Origin: Rhodopseudomonas palustris
GTDB taxonomy: Bacteria; Pseudomonadota; Alphaproteobacteria; Rhizobiales; Xanthobacteraceae
Assembly: GCF_013415845.1 (NCBI RefSeq)
Contig: NZ_CP058907.1
Location: 4,526,001-4,590,000, forward strand
DNA length: 64,000 nucleotides
Direction: 5' to 3'
The translations under genes were made by a program, and so were the position numbers. The notes under the pieces were generated by a model that was given only the letters and a program-made list of their open reading frames with translations, was not told the DNA's origin and made no database searches. This document shows, piece by piece, positions 62,449-64,000 of the stretch; position 1 is the stretch's first letter, and the number at the start of each line of letters is the position of its first letter.

Positions 62449-63936
62449 ATGGTTGAGCGTATTCTGATCGCCGACGACGATGCAGTACAGCGTCGGCTGG
62501 TCGAGAACATGGTGCAGAAGTGCGGCTATGAGGCGGTTTCGGTCGATAGCGGTGACGCTGCGGTGGAGGCCCTGACCGCGCCCGATGCGCCTGCGATCGA
62601 CGCGGTGGTGCTCGACCTGGTGATGCCCGGACTCGATGGCCTCGGCGTGCTGTCGAAGATTCGCGCCAGCGGACTCGACGTGCCGGTGATCGTGCAGACC
62701 GCACATGGCGGCATCGACAATGTGGTGTCGGCGATGCGTGCCGGTGCGCACGATTTCGTCGTTAAGCCGGTCGGCATCGAGCGCCTGCAGGTGTCCTTGC
62801 GCAACGCACTGAACGCCAGCGCGATGAAGGGCGAGCTGCAGCGCATCCGCCATGCACGCGAAGGCCGGCTGACATTTTCCGACATCATCACCCGCAGCGA
62901 GGCGATGGCGCCGGTGTTGCGCGCCGCCGAGAAGGCTGCAGGCTCTGCGATCCCGGTGCTGATCGAAGGTGAGTCCGGCGTCGGCAAGGAACTGTTCGCG
63001 CGCGCCATCCATGGCTCAAGCGACCGCCGTTCGAAACCATTCGTAGCCGTGAACTGCGGCGCGATTCCTGACAATCTCGTCGAGTCGATTCTGTTCGGCC
63101 ATGAGAAAGGCGCGTTCACCGGCGCCACCGAGCGCCACGACGGCAAGTTCGTCGAAGCCTCCGGCGGCACGCTGTTTCTCGACGAGGTCAGCGAGCTGCC
63201 GCTGGCTGCGCAGGTCAAGCTGCTGCGCGCGCTGCAGGAAGGCGCGGTCGAAGCGGTCGGCGGACGCCGGCCGGTCAAGGTCGATGTCCGCATCATCTCG
63301 GCCACCAACCGCCGGTTGCTCGACCGGGTGAAAGCGGGCCAATTCCGCGAAGATCTGTTCTACCGGCTGCACGTGCTGCCGCTGACGATCCCGCCGCTGC
63401 GCAACCGCCGCGAAGACATTCCGCCGCTGCTGCGGCACTTCCTGATGCGGTTCTGCGCCGAAGAGAAGCGCAGCATCGGCGGCATCACCGGCGAGGCGAT
63501 GGCACGGCTGGCGCAACTCGACTGGCCGGGCAATATCCGCCAGCTCGAAAATGCGGTTTATCGCGCCGTGGTAATGAGCGACGGCGATCAGCTCGGCCTC
63601 GCCGACTTCCCGCTGGCAATCGCGCCGTCGGTCGTCCCTGCAGAAGATACAACCGGCGAGCCGCTGGTAATCGAACGCAGCGAGCCGCAATTTGTCGCCG
63701 CAAGCGAAGTGCCGATCGCGCCGCTGCCGAGCGTCGGCAATCTGTCGATGCTGACCGCGGACGACGAAGTGCGCCCCCTCGACGAAATGGAGCGGGAGAT
63801 CATCCGGTTCGCGATCTCGCATTATCGCGGCCAGATGTCGGAAGTGGCGCGGCGGCTGAAGATCGGCCGCTCGACGCTGTATCGCAAACTCGACGAGATC
63901 GAAGCCGACCGCGCCGCGCAGGCCGAGGCGCGATAA
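62449..63936 (+). CDS. NtrC-family sigma-54 response regulator
   Basis: This 495-residue protein has a receiver domain (about 1-120; acidic pocket ADDD, phosphoacceptor D56 in VVLDLVMPG) and an AAA+ domain (about 145-385; Walker A GESGVGKE and intact GAFTGA loop that contacts sigma-54). A linker follows, then a Fis-type HTH at the C-terminus ([18 protein letters not shown], about 465-482). No sensor kinase is adjacent in the window. ATG 62449 is preferred to a start six codons earlier. Targets would be sigma-54 promoters elsewhere. Confidence 0.93.
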   Translation: MVERILIADDDAVQRRLVENMVQKCGYEAVSVDSGDAAVEALTAPDAPAIDAVVLDLVMPGLDGLGVLSKIRASGLDVPVIVQTAHGGIDNVVSAMRAGAHDFVVKPVGIERLQVSLRNALNASAMKGELQRIRHAREGRLTFSDIITRSEAMAPVLRAAEKAAGSAIPVLIEGESGVGKELFARAIHGSSDRRSKPFVAVNCGAIPDNLVESILFGHEKGAFTGATERHDGKFVEASGGTLFLDEVSELPLAAQVKLLRALQEGAVEAVGGRRPVKVDVRIISATNRRLLDRVKAGQFREDLFYRLHVLPLTIPPLRNRREDIPPLLRHFLMRFCAEEKRSIGGITGEAMARLAQLDWPGNIRQLENAVYRAVVMSDGDQLGLADFPLAIAPSVVPAEDTTGEPLVIERSEPQFVAASEVPIAPLPSVGNLSMLTADDEVRPLDEMEREIIRFAISHYRGQMSEVARRLKIGRSTLYRKLDEIEADRAAQAEAR

Positions 63937-64000
63937 CGAGCTACGCGGCGCCGGTAGGCTTTCGGGGTGCCCACACTGATGTGGCTGCGAAACGGCAGCC

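Noticed and set aside
1-64000. CRISPR array, prophage or complete insertion sequence
   Set aside because: No regularly spaced direct repeats, no phage structural or integrase genes and no transposase gene were seen on either strand.

Overview
The window is GC-rich DNA from an alphaproteobacterium of the Bradyrhizobiaceae/Nitrobacteraceae type. Gene content and protein signatures fit Rhodopseudomonas palustris or a close relative best: two phasins, a NirK-type nitrite reductase next to an NnrR-like regulator, PntAA/PntAB/PntB, a PdhS-like kinase, twin DUF465 genes, and a tRNA-His that lacks G-1 and has A73. This assignment comes from reading the sequence, not from a database search. The window is ordinary chromosome: there is no phage, complete IS element, CRISPR array or rRNA, and only one clear tRNA.

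Layout. 1-5.2 kb: a leader with a tRNA-like fold and a terminator, then carB, greA and a DoxX protein. 5.2-8.9 kb: lrp-type regulator and trxB (divergent), a LysR regulator, a candidate sRNA and an orphan ParA-like ATPase. 9-11.6 kb: small hypothetical proteins, an orphan cpaB and tRNA-His. 11.7-13 kb: two phasins with a striking inverted repeat. 13.1-16.7 kb: a very large PAS histidine kinase whose ATPase domain looks degenerate. 16.8-17.4 kb: a toxin-antitoxin pair. 17.5-20.8 kb: a denitrification island (nnrR-like regulator, DUF1858 protein, nirK, nirV). 20.8-25.0 kb: a tightly overlapping three-gene operon (AMP-phosphorylase-like, PRPP-synthase-like, beta-CASP metallohydrolase) behind an FNR/FixK-like box. 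25-30.5 kb: small zinc-ribbon protein, tautomerase, LysR regulator, iron-type ABC binding protein and permease, exported protein. 30.6-34.2 kb: scoAB and an AsmA-like protein. 34.3-38.4 kb: a polyamine-type ABC transporter lacking its binding protein, split by a large inverted-repeat element, and a TrmB-like regulator. 38.6-43.1 kb: an SsuABC-like ABC transporter, a flavin reductase-like protein and a nitrilase. 43.2-49.4 kb: GGDEF-EAL protein, LhgO-like FAD oxidase, GntR regulator and an orphan ABC binding protein. 49.4-55.6 kb: an oxidase gene remnant, two DUF465 proteins, a diguanylate cyclase, purEK, rpsU, a Pro-rich anchored protein, cupin and VOC proteins. 55.7-59 kb: pntB-pntAB-pntAA and a tiny aa3-oxidase subunit IV-like protein. 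59.2-64 kb: a Doc toxin remnant, pepF, a TerC-family protein and an NtrC-type response regulator.

Themes. Several pieces belong to anaerobic or microaerobic life: nirK/nirV/nnrR, the FNR-like box before the nucleotide-salvage operon, and transhydrogenase for redox balance. The most interesting candidate system is the 20951-25028 operon. It resembles archaeal NMP degradation (AMP phosphorylase producing ribose 1,5-bisphosphate) joined to a PRPP-synthase-like protein and an RNA-processing-type metallo-hydrolase. Other points of note are the tRNA-like fold and mutually exclusive hairpins upstream of carB, the 11-bp inverted repeat upstream of a phasin, the operator before the GntR gene, and at least three copies of a palindromic repeat family.
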